12,742 nt of DNA from a bacterium (GTDB taxonomy: Bacteria; JAMCPX01): contig JAJYJX010000060.1 in the NCBI GenBank assembly GCA_021789095.1, positions 1 to 12,742 on the forward strand, read 5' to 3'. The notes under the pieces were generated by a model. It was not told the DNA's origin and did not search any database. It worked only from the letters and a program-made list of their open reading frames with translations. Below, piece by piece: positions 1 to 7,094 of this stretch; position 1 is the stretch's first letter, and every line of letters begins with the position of its first letter. Position numbers and translations under genes: made by a program.

Positions 1-2
1 CC

Positions 3-68
3 GATCTTGAAAGCGCAGCGGCGGAGATACCGTATTTCTTCTCGGAGGTGGAGATGAATGCATATTGA
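3..68 (+). CDS. ndk: Nucleoside diphosphate kinase, C-terminal end only (partial)
   Basis: Only the last 21 codons and a TGA stop (66-68) lie in the window; the 5' part is outside. The readable end contains ESAAAEIPYFFSEVEM, which fits the conserved C-terminus of nucleoside diphosphate kinase (typically SxExAxxEIxYFFxExE). That enzyme transfers the gamma phosphate of a nucleoside triphosphate to a nucleoside diphosphate through a phosphohistidine; the catalytic His region is not visible here. Placement just upstream of rlmN supports the call, because ndk-rlmN is a recurrent order in Proteobacteria and relatives. The other two forward frames hit stops within the first 60 bases. The call rests on about 20 residues plus context. 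Confidence 0.72.
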   Translation, partial: DLESAAAEIPYFFSEVEMNAY

Positions 69-82
69 GGTTATAAACGGAG

Positions 83-180
83 TGTCATTACGAGGAGTGG
101 CACTACGGTGCCACGACGAAGTAATCCCACAGAGACGGAGAGATTGCTTCGCAGCGCTTAAGCGCCACTCGCAATGACAG
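83..180. repeat. Dispersed palindromic repeat (GTCATTGCGAG...GCAATC family) between ndk and rlmN
   Basis: The outer arms TGTCATTACGA (83-93) and TCGCAATGACA (169-179) are inverted with one mismatch, and GTGGC/GCCAC lie just inside them. CGAAGTAATC (117-126) pairs with GATTGCTTCG (142-151), again with one substitution that would be a G-U pair in RNA. Nested within are a perfect 7-bp hairpin GTGGCAC/GTGCCAC (97-103/108-114) closing a TACG tetraloop, and a perfect 12-base palindrome GCGCTTAAGCGC (154-165). The core resembles a widespread intergenic repeat beginning GTCATTGCGAGG. That family link is from memory of such elements, and only one copy is present here. It fills nearly all of the ndk-rlmN gap and shows no coding sequence. 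Confidence 0.75.
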
Positions 181-191
181 AAGCAGATAGA

Positions 192-1232
192 ATGACAAAG
201 ACAGACATCAAATCGCTGACAATGGAAGATCTCGGACAGGTGCTTGGAGAGCTTGGCATGCCAGCTTATAGCGCAAAACAAATATTTACATGGCTTTACA
301 AAAAGCATGCTTCTGACTTTGAGCAGATGACGAATATATCCAAGTCTTCAAGGCGTTTGCTTTCAGAGCAGTTTGAAATTTCCACTCTCAAGATACTGAG
401 CAAAAAGGTTAGTCAGGACAACACAACAAAGTATCAATTCCTCCTGGATGACGGCTGTACAATCGAATCCGTGCTCATACCCATGGGCAGGTGGCATACA
501 CTGTGTGTGTCGACGCAGGTCGGATGCGCGCTTGGATGCAGGTTCTGCCTTACCGGTATAAAGGGATTCAAAAGGCAGCTCGGCGTATCAGAGATGATAA
601 ACCAGCTTGAAGGCGTACGATCAGACTGTCCTGAGACACCTGTTTCGCACATTGTGTTCATGGGCATGGGTGAGCCGTTCGCAAATTATGACAATGTAAT
701 GAAGGCAATTGATATCCTGACATCGGAACACGGATATCAATACTCCGCACACAGGATCACGGTATCAACAGCAGGACTCGTTCCACAGATCAAGCGCTTT
801 ATCAATGAATCAAAAGCACATCTTGCTGTATCGCTGAACGCAGCGTATGACGATGCGAGATCATTGCTTATGCCTGTCAATAATACATACAGCATAAAGG
901 ACATCATGGATGCAGTTAAAGATTATCACCGGAAGCGCAAGGGATGGATCACTTTTGAATATGTAATGATAAAGGGCATTAATGACGGTATAGGCCATGC
1001 AATACAGTTTGTTAAGCTTACAAGGGACTTCCCGTGCAAGGTAAACCTGATCCCATTCAACAGGCACTGGGGTGCTGATTATGAAAAACCGGATGAAGAG
1101 CACATACATGCATTTCAGGAATACCTTTTAAACCACAACATAACATGCATGATCAGAACAGCCAGAGGTGAAGAGATAGAGGCTGCATGCGGGCAGTTGG
1201 GCGGGGTTAAAAACTTCGAAGGAGGCGATTAA
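192..1232 (+). CDS. rlmN: 23S rRNA (adenine-C2)-methyltransferase RlmN, dual-specificity radical SAM enzyme
   Basis: Cytoplasmic radical SAM enzyme that methylates C2 of A2503 in 23S rRNA, and of A37 in some tRNAs. Numbered from the ATG at 192, the cluster motif CxxxCxxC (CALGCRFC) supplies C112, C116 and C119. The preceding TLCVSTQVGC gives C105, equivalent to the assisting Cys118 of E. coli. The C-terminal EAACGQL gives C333, the cysteine that becomes methylated (Cys355 in E. coli). MGMGEP and VSLNA, typical of the family, are also present. The product is 346 aa, a normal length. An in-frame ATG at 174 would add six residues, but it lies in the arm of the upstream repeat and has no Shine-Dalgarno. 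The 192 start (MTKTDIKSLTMEDL) matches how family members begin and has a weak AGAAG eight bases upstream. The 3' end carries the next gene's ribosome-binding site. Confidence 0.96.
   Translation: MTKTDIKSLTMEDLGQVLGELGMPAYSAKQIFTWLYKKHASDFEQMTNISKSSRRLLSEQFEISTLKILSKKVSQDNTTKYQFLLDDGCTIESVLIPMGRWHTLCVSTQVGCALGCRFCLTGIKGFKRQLGVSEMINQLEGVRSDCPETPVSHIVFMGMGEPFANYDNVMKAIDILTSEHGYQYSAHRITVSTAGLVPQIKRFINESKAHLAVSLNAAYDDARSLLMPVNNTYSIKDIMDAVKDYHRKRKGWITFEYVMIKGINDGIGHAIQFVKLTRDFPCKVNLIPFNRHWGADYEKPDEEHIHAFQEYLLNHNITCMIRTARGEEIEAACGQLGGVKNFEGGD
1221..1225 (+). promoter_or_regulatory. Shine-Dalgarno of the metallo-hydrolase gene, inside the end of rlmN
   Basis: GGAGG lies seven bases before the ATG at 1233 and encodes the end of RlmN (Gly-Gly-Asp). 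The rlmN TAA is immediately followed by the next ATG, so translation of the two genes is probably coupled. The same GGAGGCGATT decamer occurs on the minus strand at 10142-10151 before the MCP gene. Confidence 0.8.
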
Positions 1233-2123
1233 ATGGACATTCACACTATAGACATTAACTTTTTCAAACCGGGCTCAATAGCAAGCTTTTTGATAGAGAC
1301 ACGTGACGGTCCCTTTCTGATAGAAACAGGGCCCGATACAACATTCAAAAATCTGACAGCTTCCCTTAACCGTCTGGGTTATGCTGTAAAAGACATCAAA
1401 AATGTGTTTGTAAGCCATATACATCTGGACCATGCCGGAGCTGCATGGCACTTTGCAGAGGCGGGCGCAACGATCCACGTTCACGGCAACGGTGCAAGGC
1501 ATATGGCTGATCCGTCCAAGCTCATTGCATCCGCAAAACAGATCTACAAGGAAGACATGGACAGGTTGTGGGGACAGATTAGACCCGTACCCGCAGATCG
1601 CACCCACGCAACAACGGACGGAGAGACCGTAAACATCGGCGGCGTAAGCGTTCAGGTTATGGAAACACCCGGGCATGCCTCACACCATAATGTTTACAGA
1701 ATAGACAATGTTATGTTTACCGGTGATATCGGCGGCGTGCGCATTAAAAGCGGGCCTGTTTTTGCGCCGACACCGCCGCCAGACATAAATGTGGAAGTCT
1801 GGCGCGAATCTATCAAAAAAATACGCCAGCTAAAGCCATCGACACTATACCTTACTCACTTCGGTATGTTCAACGATGTCACAGAGCATCTTGAAAGGCT
1901 CGAAGATATGCTGCTGCAATGGACAGACTGGATCGGAAGCAGACTAAAACAGGGTAAGCAGGATGAGATCATTATCAAAGAATTTGAGGTATATTTTAAA
2001 GGGTTAATCCAACAAATAAACGGGGATGAAGGGCTTTTTGAACGCTATGAGCTGGCGGACCCGGCATATATGAACGCACCCGGGCTTATCCGCTACTGGA
2101 GGAAATTCAGGGCTGGAAAGTAA
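1233..2123 (+). CDS. Metallo-beta-lactamase-fold metallo-hydrolase
   Basis: A 296-residue protein of the metallo-beta-lactamase superfamily. The zinc-binding signature HIHLDH gives H62, H64, D66 and H67. Further candidate ligands follow in the expected order: H148 in TPGHASHH, D165 in MFTGD and H209 in LTHFG. The first 30 residues form the usual beta-strand entry (SFLIETRDGPFLIETG). There is no signal peptide, so a cytoplasmic enzyme is expected. The C-terminal 80 residues (after 215) look helical and carry no motif I recognise. Substrate cannot be read from the sequence; glyoxalase II-like thioesterase or phosphodiesterase activity is possible. A true antibiotic beta-lactamase is unlikely without an export signal. 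The start follows the rlmN stop with a strong GGAGG, so the two genes are almost certainly co-transcribed. Confidence 0.9.
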   Translation: MDIHTIDINFFKPGSIASFLIETRDGPFLIETGPDTTFKNLTASLNRLGYAVKDIKNVFVSHIHLDHAGAAWHFAEAGATIHVHGNGARHMADPSKLIASAKQIYKEDMDRLWGQIRPVPADRTHATTDGETVNIGGVSVQVMETPGHASHHNVYRIDNVMFTGDIGGVRIKSGPVFAPTPPPDINVEVWRESIKKIRQLKPSTLYLTHFGMFNDVTEHLERLEDMLLQWTDWIGSRLKQGKQDEIIIKEFEVYFKGLIQQINGDEGLFERYELADPAYMNAPGLIRYWRKFRAGK

Positions 2124-2197
2124 TGAGCACAAAAATGCATTCGCAAATTTCCCTATTGCATGTTTGGGTTAATGAAGTTTTAAGTCACAAACTTTAG
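2124..2197. other. Convergent intergenic gap without a clear terminator
   Basis: This is the gap between the stop of the plus-strand hydrolase and the stop of minus-strand pyrD. It contains one weak inverted repeat, AAGTTT (2175-2180) and AAACTT (2189-2194), with an 8-base loop. The stem is AT-rich and has no following T-run on either strand, so I do not call it an intrinsic terminator. Termination here may be factor-dependent or inefficient. Confidence 0.5.
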
Positions 2198-3136
2198 CTA
2201 TCTGAAAGCACTGCCGATCAACGATTTAAACTGCTGTATGCCCGCATCCGAGAGGTATTTATCCAGCTGTTTTACGAGCTGCGGTGTAGCACAGGGATTG
2301 ATGAAATTTGCGGTGCCGGCCTGTACCGCTGATGCACCTGCGAGTGCGTACTCTATAATATCTTCCACAGTTGATATCCCGCCGACACCGATGATCGGGA
2401 TATCAATCCTGCCGTACGTATCATAAACAAGCTTCAGGGTTACAGGCTTTATAGCGGGGCCTGAAAGTCCGCCTGATTTTGCTCCGAGAAACGGGGCCCC
2501 GCTCTTTATATCAATGGCCATAGCGGGGTACGTATTTGCGATGCTGACGGCGTCAGCTCCTCCTCTCTGCGCTGAAATGGCAATATCGATAATACTGGTA
2601 ACCATTGGCGACAGCTTAACAATAAGCGCTTTATCCGTTTCGTCTCTCACCTTGCGGGTAATCGTCTGCACAACCAGGGGATCCTTGCCAAACTCCGCAC
2701 CGCCCGCCTTTACATTCGGACATGAGATGTTCATTTCAAGGCCGTCTATCCTCTTCAATTTGTTTAATCTTCTTGCGAGCTCTACATACTCCTCCATTTC
2801 CGTTCCGAAGATATTTACTATGATCTTTGTATCTATGTCCCTGAGCTGCGGGATGACACTGCCCAGAAATGCGTCAACCCCTATATTTTCAAGGCCTATT
2901 GAATTTATAAGCCCGCACGGTGTTTCTTTAATCCTTGGTCCGGGGTTGCCTTTTCTGGGCTCGATGGACAGACCCTTTGTCACAAACCCGCCGATATCTC
3001 CGAGGGAGAAAAATTTCTTATATTCGACGCCGTACCCGAATGTACCTGATGCTCCCATGACAGGGTTTTTAAGGGTAAGCTTTCCGATCTTTACCTGCAG
3101 TGATTTTTTATTCATGTATTGTTCATCTTTTCCCAT
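2198..3136 (-). CDS. pyrD: Dihydroorotate dehydrogenase, class 1B catalytic subunit (PyrD)
   Basis: FMN enzyme of de novo pyrimidine synthesis, oxidising dihydroorotate to orotate. Visible landmarks in the 312-residue product are ASGTFGYG (29-36), FVTKG with K54, NSIGLEN (78-84), NISCPNVKAGG with the class 1 catalytic base C139, IVKLSP with K174, GGLSGPAIKP (222-231) and the phosphate-binding GVGGIS (250-255). The active-site Cys (Ser in class 2) and lack of an N-terminal membrane helix favour soluble class 1. Overall form favours 1B, which normally works with the Fe-S/FAD subunit PyrK to pass electrons to NAD; no pyrK is in this window. The start at 3136 is supported by AGGAG seven bases upstream. 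The alternative ATG at 3115 (MNKKSLQVKIG) matches the usual family N-terminus but has a poor ribosome site. The gene sits 48 bases downstream of cheB in the same direction and may be read from the che transcript. Confidence 0.94.
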   Translation of the reverse strand: MGKDEQYMNKKSLQVKIGKLTLKNPVMGASGTFGYGVEYKKFFSLGDIGGFVTKGLSIEPRKGNPGPRIKETPCGLINSIGLENIGVDAFLGSVIPQLRDIDTKIIVNIFGTEMEEYVELARRLNKLKRIDGLEMNISCPNVKAGGAEFGKDPLVVQTITRKVRDETDKALIVKLSPMVTSIIDIAISAQRGGADAVSIANTYPAMAIDIKSGAPFLGAKSGGLSGPAIKPVTLKLVYDTYGRIDIPIIGVGGISTVEDIIEYALAGASAVQAGTANFINPCATPQLVKQLDKYLSDAGIQQFKSLIGSAFR

Positions 3137-3143
3137 CGCCTTA

Positions 3144-3148
3144 CTCCT
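3144..3148 (-). promoter_or_regulatory. Shine-Dalgarno of pyrD, overlapping a hairpin arm
   Basis: AGGAG on the minus strand is seven bases before the ATG at 3136. Three of its five bases (3146-3148) also belong to the 3' arm of the GGAGAGG/CCTCTCC hairpin in the adjacent repeat. The site decides for the upstream pyrD start and could be partly masked when the hairpin forms. Confidence 0.55.
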
Positions 3149-3176
3149 CTCCTCACAGGGGAGAGGCCGGGTGAGG
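3146..3176. repeat. GC-rich palindromic repeat between cheB and pyrD (REP-like)
   Basis: CCTCTCC (3146-3152) pairs with GGAGAGG (3160-3166). Alternatively CCTCAC (3151-3156) pairs with GTGAGG (3171-3176). The two stems share bases and cannot form together. The string of CCTCTCC, GGGGAGAGGCCGGG and GTGAGG resembles a very common interspersed repeat in bacterial genomes; that is recalled, not searched. It occupies most of the 48-base cheB-pyrD gap. No T-run follows on the minus strand, so it is not a standard intrinsic terminator, but it could stabilise mRNA ends or attenuate read-through. Confidence 0.65.
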
Positions 3177-3184
3177 GAACAACT

Positions 3185-4280
3185 CTATCCCTTTGCCCAT
3201 CTGTTCAGTTCTATCGGGATCAGGTAATAAGGCAGGACACGGTCTATCTTTCCTGTCGCTATTGCCTCCTTTGGCATGCCAAAGATAACGGAAGTCTCCT
3301 CCGATTCCGCTATTGTATACCCGCCTGTATCTTTTATAGCCTCTATGCCCTTCTTGCCGTCATCGCCCATACCTGTAAGCACAACCCCTGCACACATTCT
3401 GCCGAATTCCTGTGCAGCAGAGATGAACATCTCATTCACGGAGGGGATGAACTTGTCCCGCTCCCTGCGCGGTATAAGGTTCAGTATCCTTTTGCCATCA
3501 GCGCTTTGTATAGTTACACTGTAGCCGCCCGGACATACAAAGACAGTCCCCTGACTCAGGGCGTCCCCGTGCTCCGCCTCCTTTACATTGAAACCGGTGT
3601 ATTTGTTCAGCCTCTGGGCAAATGTATTCGTGAAGCCCGGCGGCATGTGTTGTGATATTATTATGCTGACCTTAAGATTTTTATCCAATCCGGCTATTAT
3701 TCTCTGCAGTGCAGAAAGGCCCGCCTGTGGATGAACCAATGGCTATGAGCTTGAATCCCGTATAAACACTTTCCCGGACCCTGTCCGCGCCGGTAACTTT
3801 CACTATAGGCTTTACCGAGGTATCAACCCCAAGGTTGAGTTTTATAGTTATGTCCGCTATCCTCCTCTGGACATTTTTCAGATTGATAGTACGTACATGG
3901 AGGACCTTCTTTATAACATCCTCTTTTATGGAATAAAGTTCCATGGATGCCTTTTTCACGGGCTTGGGGATAAAATCTACAGCTCCCATCTCCATTGCTT
4001 TGAACACGCTTTCCGAATCGGCCTTTGAGCTGATGACAATAGTCGGCGTCGGCCTTGTCCGCATGAGTATTCTCAGGAATGTAAAGCCGTCCATCCTGGG
4101 CATTTCAAGATCCAGTGTTATAACGTCAGGCAAGAGCTCGTTTACTTTCTTTAATCCGTCCTCGCCGTCTGTAGCTGTACCGATTACCTTGATGCCGCTG
4201 TTCGATTCGAGCATACTTTTGAATGATCTCCTGTTAAATGCTGAATCATCTATTATAAGGACCTTTACCTTCTCACTCAT
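3185..4280 (-). pseudogene. cheB: Chemotaxis response regulator / protein-glutamate methylesterase CheB, interrupted by a one-base frameshift
   Basis: CheB removes methyl groups from MCP glutamates (and deamidates glutamines) when its receiver domain is phosphorylated by CheA. The first frame (3681-4280) gives the receiver, with DD at 11-12, phosphoacceptor D57 in TLDLEMPRMDG and K106 in FIPKP. A linker and the catalytic nucleophile motif GSSTGGP (S184 by position) follow. It then runs into unrelated codons and a stop. The rest of the methylesterase continues in another frame (3185 to about 3739) with ALQRIIAGL, QHMPPGFT (catalytic His) and GMGDDG (catalytic Asp). Dropping one T from the TTT run (AAA on the plus strand, 3715-3717) restores STGGPSALQRI and a 364-residue protein of normal length. 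The ATG overlaps the cheR stop by four bases (ATGA). The break is probably a sequence error or a recent mutation; the domains are otherwise intact. Confidence 0.9.
3715..3717 (-). other. Site of the cheB frameshift (extra base in a 3-base homopolymer)
   Basis: On the coding strand the sequence reads GGC GGG CCT TTC TGC, whereas the expected reading is GGC GGG CCT TCT GCA (Gly-Gly-Pro-Ser-Ala). One surplus T in the TTT run accounts for the whole shift. No stop codon or obviously rare codon sits at the slip point, which argues against programmed frameshifting. Confidence 0.85.
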
Positions 4281-5164
4281 TTTGACGGCTTCCTGTAAAC
4301 GAGATCGTTTTTGAGCTGGATAAGTTTGAACATGCTTGTAACATTTATCAAAGACTCTGCATGTCCAAGCAACAGCCAGCCGTTGTTGTTCAGTTTTTCA
4401 TAGAACCTTTCGGTGAGTTTTCTTTTCGATTCCTGATCAAAATATATAAGTACGTTACGGCATATAATTACATCCATCGAAGAAAGGAGATTCATGACGG
4501 TGCTGTCCATAAGGTTTATGTGTGAAATCTTTACCATATTCTTGATTTCGTCTTTTATCCTGAACTTGTCTCCGTGTGGTTCGAAATACTTTTTTTTGTA
4601 ATAATCGTCGGTTACCCTGAAAGATGAACTTCCGTATATGCCTTTGCGTGATATCGTAAGTACCCTCTGACTTATATCTGTTGCATGTATCTCGAGGTTG
4701 AAATCCTTGTCCGTTCCCTGCTCCTTCGCCATGATCGCTATGGTATAAGCTTCTTCGCCCGTTGACGAACCCGCACTCCATATGCGCAGGGAGGGTTTCG
4801 GGATGTAAGACTTCTCATCCTTTATTGTCGGAACAATCTCTTCAAACAGTGCTTTCAGCTGCAGTATCTCCCGGAAAAAATATGTCTCGTTCGTTGTAAG
4901 AAGATCAACGACTATACTTAATTCTTCCTCTTTTTCCTGATCATACTTAAGGAAGAAATAATAATCCCTGAAAGAATTAAGCTTTCTGGCAGTCAGCCTG
5001 CCGGTAAGCCTTGATACAAATATGTATTTCTGGTCATCGGAAAAATATATGCCGCTGTATTCTTTTATAAAATCCCTGAGCCTCTGAAAGTCTTCATCCT
5101 CAAGGACAACCGTATTGTTATTATGCGTAAGCGTGCTGTTGTAGATACTATCGTTTATCTTCAC
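4277..5164 (-). CDS. cheR: Chemotaxis protein methyltransferase CheR
   Basis: SAM-dependent enzyme that methylates specific glutamates on the cytoplasmic arms of MCPs, opposing CheB. The product is 295 aa. The N-terminal helical CheR_N domain (about 20-85) leads into TTNETYFFRE (90-99). The SAM-binding loop WSAGSSTGEE (129-138) has Ser where many family members have Cys, followed by HATDIS (160-165) and CRNVLIYFD (235-243), all in family order. There is no TPR extension and no obvious receptor pentapeptide partner. The start is GTG (5162-5164), 17 bases inside the end of the HEAT-repeat gene, with AAGGAAG ten bases upstream. The first 20 residues are Asn/Thr-rich and not conserved. The stop overlaps the cheB start, so the pair is translationally coupled. 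Confidence 0.96.
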   Translation of the reverse strand: MKINDSIYNSTLTHNNNTVVLEDEDFQRLRDFIKEYSGIYFSDDQKYIFVSRLTGRLTARKLNSFRDYYFFLKYDQEKEEELSIVVDLLTTNETYFFREILQLKALFEEIVPTIKDEKSYIPKPSLRIWSAGSSTGEEAYTIAIMAKEQGTDKDFNLEIHATDISQRVLTISRKGIYGSSSFRVTDDYYKKKYFEPHGDKFRIKDEIKNMVKISHINLMDSTVMNLLSSMDVIICRNVLIYFDQESKRKLTERFYEKLNNNGWLLLGHAESLINVTSMFKLIQLKNDLVYRKPSK

Positions 5165-7094
5165 TGTGATCGTACTTCCTTAGTAAGGATAAAGCCCTCC
5201 CCTTGATCCCGGGGTTCCGGCTTAAATCAAGGCTTCGCAGAATACGGTAAGCCGTATCACTGTTTGTCCTGCCAATCATGTGTATTACTTCCGTTACAAT
5301 ATCACCGTCTTCGCTCGACAAAACCTTTTCTATTTCATCCGTACAGTTATCAACCGATATATCCATGAGCGTCTGAAGTGCTGTCAGCTTTACGGCAGGG
5401 AATTCATCATCCGTGTATTTTTTTAAGATCCCGATCGCCTCGCTTGTTTGCGGAGAATCTTTCAGGTGCTTGACAATCTCCACCCTGACCCATGGATCTT
5501 CGTCATGTATAAGCCACTTGATTATATCTATAAATCTTTCCGGTTCAATGGAGAAAATAGCCCTTATTGCTTCTATTCTCACGTCCCTGCTTTCATCCGC
5601 CAGGGCCATCTGAACATCCTCGAGGGACGCATTGAGTTTTAGAGTACCTATTGTCGATATTACTGCCGCACGGACAGAGGCTTCACTGTCGTTCATAAGT
5701 GTCTTTATGTCCGCATCCATCTGTTCCCTGTAAAAGCTGGCAATCAGCCTTGCCGATGACAGCCTCAGCAGATAATCATTGCTGTGTATCATGCCGCGTA
5801 TGATATCTGCAGCAGGGATAGTCAGGTGTCTGCCCACTTTTATAAAGTTTTCGACAGCAGCATTGTCTACATCCTTATTGTCCGAAGTCATGAGCTTGAC
5901 CAGAAGCTTCAGACTGTGTTCCTCGATATGCTTTCCGAGTGTATGCGCAAGAAGAACGAGTATGTCCTGTGAATCCTCGAAGTTGAGCAGGTACGATAAT
6001 CCATCAGGCGGGGGGGCTTTCATGTCAGGCAGCTGGGATAGATATCTGAGCCCTGCCTTTATCTGTGCTTCACTTTTGTTACCTACAATCAATCCAACGA
6101 CATCGGTTCTTACAGGTTCCCCCATATCAATCAATGCTGACACGCTTGCATCCGCAGTATCGGGATCATCCGCGTATCTGAATATCACCTCTATACTGCT
6201 TTTTATGCCCGACCAGCCCATGATCCTGATTCCCGCTGTTATAACGGACCGGTCTACGCTCGACAGCATCTTGCCCACAATGTATGACTCATATATGCCC
6301 GACCGCATTACGGCATTTTGTATATAGGATTTGCCGTCAGCGTCCACGCTGTTGTACAGCTGTAGTAAAGACTTTGCGGCGGAATCCCTGTTTGATCTTT
6401 TATTGTCCCTGACCCCGTCCAGAAGGTAGGAAACAACCGTGGGATCGTGCGTTGAACCCAGCAGATCAAATACTGCCTTTTTCAGCAACGGATCATCCAT
6501 GAGTGATATTATATTTTTGATCGGCAGCTTGAATCCCTTCCTGCCGAGATTGGCAAGAGCCTCAAGGGTGGAGAACACAATATAGATTTCCCTTTTTTCC
6601 AGGAGCTCGCTGAGATGAGGAATGGTGTCCTCTGTACCAAGCTTGCCCAATGCTTCCACTGCTGCTGTCGATAAATTCTGCTGTGCACTGTGAGTAAGCT
6701 CAATGAGCAACTCTATGGCCCTTGTATCGCCTATGTCGCCAAGCACGTCAACAAGGAGTTTTGACAGTTCCCATTGTTCTGCATCAATAGCATTCAAGAT
6801 CTTTTCGACTGCTTTTGGCCCGCTCCTTGTCAGCCCTTCAACGCCTGCTGTTCTGAGCCCTGCGTTGTCCTGGGCATTGATTATATCTATAAACAAATCC
6901 GTAAGCTTATCTGACTGGTGTGCTTTTAACAGCGCTTCAAGGGCCGTTTTTCTTACTCTGAAGCTTTCGTCACCAAGCAGCAGTTTAAACAGTGCGATGT
7001 TCCCCTCAAAGGGCAGTTTCTCGATCTCTTCCGCAGCATGAAGCCTCTCCTCTTCGGTCATATGCATTATTTCGTCTGTCCTGTTTACCATCAT
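5148..7094 (-). CDS. Large HEAT-repeat protein of the che operon
   Basis: A 648-residue all-helical protein built of HEAT (PBS-lyase-like) repeats from about residue 30 to the end. Typical units include LLLGDESFRVRKTALEALLK near 38-57, LSTAAVEALGKLG near 141-153, and a regular run in the C-terminal third (SEASVRAAVISTIGTL, SRDVRIEAIRAIF, EDPWVRVEIVKHL, EFPAVKLTALQTLMD). There is no signal peptide, membrane segment or catalytic motif. Such solenoids serve as protein-binding scaffolds, so it may tether array proteins, the neighbouring ATPase or the zinc-ribbon protein; this is inference. It overlaps the upstream zinc-ribbon gene by four bases (ATGA) and cheR by 17, which makes it an integral part of the operon. 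A second ATG follows the first directly, so the exact start may be one codon later. Confidence 0.9.
   Translation of the reverse strand: MMVNRTDEIMHMTEEERLHAAEEIEKLPFEGNIALFKLLLGDESFRVRKTALEALLKAHQSDKLTDLFIDIINAQDNAGLRTAGVEGLTRSGPKAVEKILNAIDAEQWELSKLLVDVLGDIGDTRAIELLIELTHSAQQNLSTAAVEALGKLGTEDTIPHLSELLEKREIYIVFSTLEALANLGRKGFKLPIKNIISLMDDPLLKKAVFDLLGSTHDPTVVSYLLDGVRDNKRSNRDSAAKSLLQLYNSVDADGKSYIQNAVMRSGIYESYIVGKMLSSVDRSVITAGIRIMGWSGIKSSIEVIFRYADDPDTADASVSALIDMGEPVRTDVVGLIVGNKSEAQIKAGLRYLSQLPDMKAPPPDGLSYLLNFEDSQDILVLLAHTLGKHIEEHSLKLLVKLMTSDNKDVDNAAVENFIKVGRHLTIPAADIIRGMIHSNDYLLRLSSARLIASFYREQMDADIKTLMNDSEASVRAAVISTIGTLKLNASLEDVQMALADESRDVRIEAIRAIFSIEPERFIDIIKWLIHDEDPWVRVEIVKHLKDSPQTSEAIGILKKYTDDEFPAVKLTALQTLMDISVDNCTDEIEKVLSSEDGDIVTEVIHMIGRTNSDTAYRILRSLDLSRNPGIKGRALSLLRKYDHSEDKR

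Noticed and set aside
174-191. Upstream ATG extending rlmN by six residues
   Set aside because: It lies in the inverted-repeat arm with no Shine-Dalgarno; the ATG at 192 gives the family-typical N-terminus.
1233-2123. Antibiotic-resistance metallo-beta-lactamase
   Set aside because: There is no signal peptide and the gene is coupled to rlmN; the fold alone does not imply beta-lactam hydrolysis.
2175-2194. Bidirectional intrinsic terminator between the hydrolase gene and pyrD
   Set aside because: The stem is six AT-rich base pairs with no T-run on either side.
2514-3227. Long plus-strand open frame opposite pyrD
   Set aside because: It is antisense to a fully conserved pyrD and has no recognisable domain. 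Other long antisense frames opposite the che genes were rejected for the same reason.
3700-3730. Programmed +1 frameshift in cheB
   Set aside because: There is no stop codon in the A site, no obviously rare codon and no convincing stimulatory signal; a one-base error or mutation in a T run is simpler.
3185-3739. Separate gene encoding a stand-alone CheB methylesterase domain
   Set aside because: Its supposed TTG start lies inside the catalytic GSSTGG motif of the other frame, and the serine motif itself is missing. It is the frameshifted second half of one cheB.
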